In this document: piece after piece, positions 5,197 through 6,211 of the stretch
Position numbering within the stretch: position 1 is the first letter of the stretch
How the letters are laid out: each line of letters begins with the position of its first letter
Source of the DNA: JALOAP01 sp964632355
GTDB lineage: Bacteria > Chloroflexota > Dehalococcoidia > Tepidiformales > Tepidiformaceae
DNA length: 6,211 nucleotides
Direction: 5' to 3'
Assembly (NCBI GenBank): GCA_964632355.1
Contig: CAZWBW010000131.1
Span: 1-6,211, forward strand
Position numbers and translations under genes: made by a program
Notes under the pieces: model-generated
Database searches by the model: none
What the model was told of the DNA's origin: nothing
The model's input: only the letters and a program-made list of their open reading frames with translations

Positions 5197-5349
5197 CTAA
5201 AACCGCTTCTTTTCGGTGACCTCGAGCTGGACCACCTCGCCGTTTTCGACGCGGACAACCACGCTCCCGTACCGGATGCGCCGGACGGCCGCGATCACCT
5301 CCGCGAGGGCTTCACGCCGCTTCGTTTCCTCTGCTGTTGCTACATTCAT
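5197..5349 (-). CDS. DUF2292 / YezD-like small protein (50 aa)
   Basis: This short leftward gene fits the DUF2292 (YezD) family of about 50-60 aa proteins. The pattern is a charged N-terminal helix (EETKRREALAEVIAAVRRI, residues 7-25), then RYGSVVVRVENGEVVQLEV (26-44) and the basic end TEKKRF. The family hallmark is the I-x-x-G-S-V strand followed by a G-x-VVQ-[IL]-E strand and a lysine/arginine-rich tail. The function of the family is not established; in other genomes it is often found near sulfur-assimilation genes, but none is visible here. The gene starts at 5349 with no Shine-Dalgarno site. A TTGACA/TAATCT promoter places the transcript start only about 8 bases upstream, so it is nearly leaderless. 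It is convergent with the ABC permease, 63 bases apart. Confidence 0.85.
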   Translation of the reverse strand: MNVATAEETKRREALAEVIAAVRRIRYGSVVVRVENGEVVQLEVTEKKRF

Positions 5350-5363
5350 GACTAAGTTGCTTG

Positions 5364-5391
5364 AGATTATCATCTATCTGCCCGCTGTCAA
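5364..5391 (-). promoter_or_regulatory. Sigma-70-type promoter for the DUF2292 gene
   Basis: On the minus strand TTGACA (5391-5386) and TAATCT (5369-5364) are separated by 16 bases. This is the best promoter match in the window and lies in a locally AT-richer patch. It predicts transcription starting about 5357, within 8 or so bases of the start codon. Confidence 0.7.
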
Positions 5392-5418
5392 TCGGCCCGG
5401 AAGGGATCGTTGACCATC

Positions 5419-5437
5419 GAGCGCAGGGCATGCGCTC
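5419..5437. repeat. Hairpin, 7-bp arms, 5-base loop
   Basis: GAGCGCA (5419-5425) and TGCGCTC (5431-5437) are perfect inverted arms around GGGCA. There is no T-run on either side, so it is not a typical terminator. It lies between two divergent promoters and could be an operator, but no known consensus is recognised. Confidence 0.5.
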
Positions 5438-5506
5438 TGCCTGGCACCGGCCTGGCTCGCGCCATGCCCATTCCCTAAACGACTGGTATCAGCGCCGCGA
5501 CAGGAA

Positions 5507-5541
5507 CCAACAGCCGCTAACCAATACCCCATACCGACATG
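5507..5541. repeat. Degraded heptad array, inverted relative to array 1
   Basis: Read in 7-base units this stretch is CCAACAG, CCGCTAA, CCAATAC, CCCATAC, CGACATG. It parallels the reverse complement of heptad array 1 (CCAACAG, CCAATAG, CCAACAG, CCGACAG), with one unit identical. The similarity is partial and could be weaker than it looks, but register and composition agree, and it too sits upstream of a flavoenzyme gene. Confidence 0.5.
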
Positions 5542-5561
5542 CCCACAACCGCGCGACCCAC

Positions 5562-5567
5562 TAGAGT
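5562..5567 (+). promoter_or_regulatory. Possible -10 box TAGAGT for the nitronate monooxygenase gene
   Basis: TAGAGT fits the TANNNT -10 pattern and lies 43 bases before the ATG at 5611, leaving a leader of about 36 bases that contains a ribosome site. No good -35 is seen at the right distance. Low confidence. Confidence 0.3.
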
Positions 5568-5601
5568 CGTACGCACAGGCTCTCTCGCACGAGCACACCC
5601 T

Positions 5602-5607
5602 GGAGGA
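5602..5607 (+). promoter_or_regulatory. Ribosome binding site GGAGGA
   Basis: GGAGGA precedes the ATG at 5611, with 4 bases between the GGAGG core and the start codon. It is one of the strongest such sites in the window and fixes the start of the last gene, in contrast to the nearly leaderless DUF2292 gene on the other strand. Confidence 0.75.
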
Positions 5608-5610
5608 AGA

Positions 5611-6211
5611 ATGTTCAAAACCCGGTTCACCGAAACCTTCGGTATCGAACACCCGGTCGTCTGTGGCGGCATGACCGGCGTCGGGAAGGCCGAGCTCATC
5701 GCCGCCGTCGCCAACGCCGGAGCCCTTGGGTTCCTTACCGCGCTCACGCAGCCCACTCCCGACGCGCTGCTCAAAGAAATCGAGCGCACCAGGGAGATGA
5801 CCGACAAGCCCTTCGGCGTCAACCTGACCATCCTCCCGACGATTAAGCCGGTGCCCTACGACGAATACCGCGACGCGATCATTGCTGGCGGTGTGAAGAT
5901 CGTCGAAACCGCGGGCAACAACCCCGAACCGCACATGCCCGCGTTCAAGAAGGCGGGCGTCAAGGTCATCCACAAGGCTGTCGCCGTTCGCCACTCCCTC
6001 AAGGCCGAAAGCCTCGGCGTCGACGCCATCAGCATCGACGGCTTCGAATGCGCCGGCCACCCGGGCGAAGACGACATCCCGGGCCTCGTCCTCATCCCGG
6101 CGGCCGCCGACAAGGTGAAGATCCCCCTCATCGCGAGCGGTGGCTTCGCCGACGGCCGCGGCCTTGTCGCCGCCCTCGCGCTCGGCGCCGACGCCATCAA
6201 CATGGGCACCC
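5611..6211 (+). CDS. Nitronate monooxygenase family FMN protein, partial (3' end outside window)
   Basis: The first 200 residues of a flavoprotein in the nitronate monooxygenase / 2-nitropropane dioxygenase family, TIM-barrel FMN enzymes that oxidise alkyl nitronates with O2; the same fold includes the FabK enoyl-ACP reductases. Seen are the opening FGIEHPVVCGGMTGVG (10-25), PFGVNLTI (67-74), HKAVAV (121-126), and DGFECAGHPGEDD (143-155) with H150 at the family's catalytic histidine position. SGGFADGRG (176-184) and INMGT (196-200) begin the FMN-phosphate site. Full-length relatives are about 320-330 aa, so some 120 residues lie beyond the right edge. The start at 5611 has a good ribosome site and gives the standard N-terminus. 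The physiological substrate is uncertain, since many family members have no proven nitronate activity. Confidence 0.92.
   Translation, partial: MFKTRFTETFGIEHPVVCGGMTGVGKAELIAAVANAGALGFLTALTQPTPDALLKEIERTREMTDKPFGVNLTILPTIKPVPYDEYRDAIIAGGVKIVETAGNNPEPHMPAFKKAGVKVIHKAVAVRHSLKAESLGVDAISIDGFECAGHPGEDDIPGLVLIPAAADKVKIPLIASGGFADGRGLVAALALGADAINMGT

Larger units (their letters stand above)
5350..5610. other. Divergent intergenic region between DUF2292 and the nitronate monooxygenase gene
   Basis: These 261 bases contain the leftward promoter, a small hairpin at 5419-5437, a degraded heptad array at 5507-5541, a weak rightward -10-like hexamer and a ribosome site, each listed apart. No gene is supported here: a short open frame (5361-5564) crosses the hairpin and repeat and shows no family-like sequence. 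Confidence 0.65.

Noticed and set aside
5361..5564. 67-codon open frame in the intergenic region
   Set aside because: It crosses the promoter, hairpin and decayed repeat, lacks a ribosome site and has no recognisable protein pattern.

Overview
This is a 6.2 kb window of high-GC bacterial DNA with very dense gene packing. The mix is a yggS-proC-yggT core, actinobacterial-type flavin oxidoreductases, a YezD-like small protein and promoters that seem to drive leaderless or nearly leaderless mRNAs. It suggests a Chloroflexota-type or other deep-branching high-GC lineage. This is an impression from protein style only; no rRNA or other phylogenetic marker is present.

Layout. (1) Positions 1-652, minus strand: the 5' part of a luciferase-like flavin monooxygenase (LLM) gene that runs off the left edge. 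Its first 132 codons match the family closely, but the next 85 do not. (2) 662-1018: a divergent intergenic region with three 7-bp heptad arrays and two copies of an ~80-bp element, ending in a -10-like TAGACT just before the next gene. (3) 1019-5133: a seven-gene plus-strand run, namely a small membrane protein, yggS, proC, two tandem yggT paralogues, an ABC ATPase and an ABC-2 permease. Four of the six junctions are 4-nt NTGA overlaps. An internal promoter-like sequence lies between the yggT copies. (4) 5197-5349, minus strand: a 50-aa DUF2292/YezD-like protein convergent with the permease, with a good TTGACA/TAATCT promoter. (5) 5350-5610: a divergent intergenic region with a hairpin, a degraded copy of the heptad array in opposite orientation, and a Shine-Dalgarno site. 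(6) 5611-6211, plus strand: the N-terminal 200 codons of a nitronate-monooxygenase-family flavoprotein, cut by the right edge.

How the genes fit together. yggS (PLP homeostasis), proC (last step of proline synthesis) and yggT (membrane protein) form a widely conserved neighbourhood. Here the yggT gene is duplicated and the run continues into a two-gene ABC transporter of unknown substrate. The tight overlaps suggest co-translation. The two flavoenzyme genes at the ends are separate transcription units.

Most of the window is ordinary housekeeping. The points worth a second look are the heptad/long-repeat intergenic sequence, the abrupt loss of family similarity inside the LLM gene, a probable AUU start codon for the second yggT, and an Asn in place of the switch histidine in the ABC ATPase. 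I do not see a convincing new multi-gene system.
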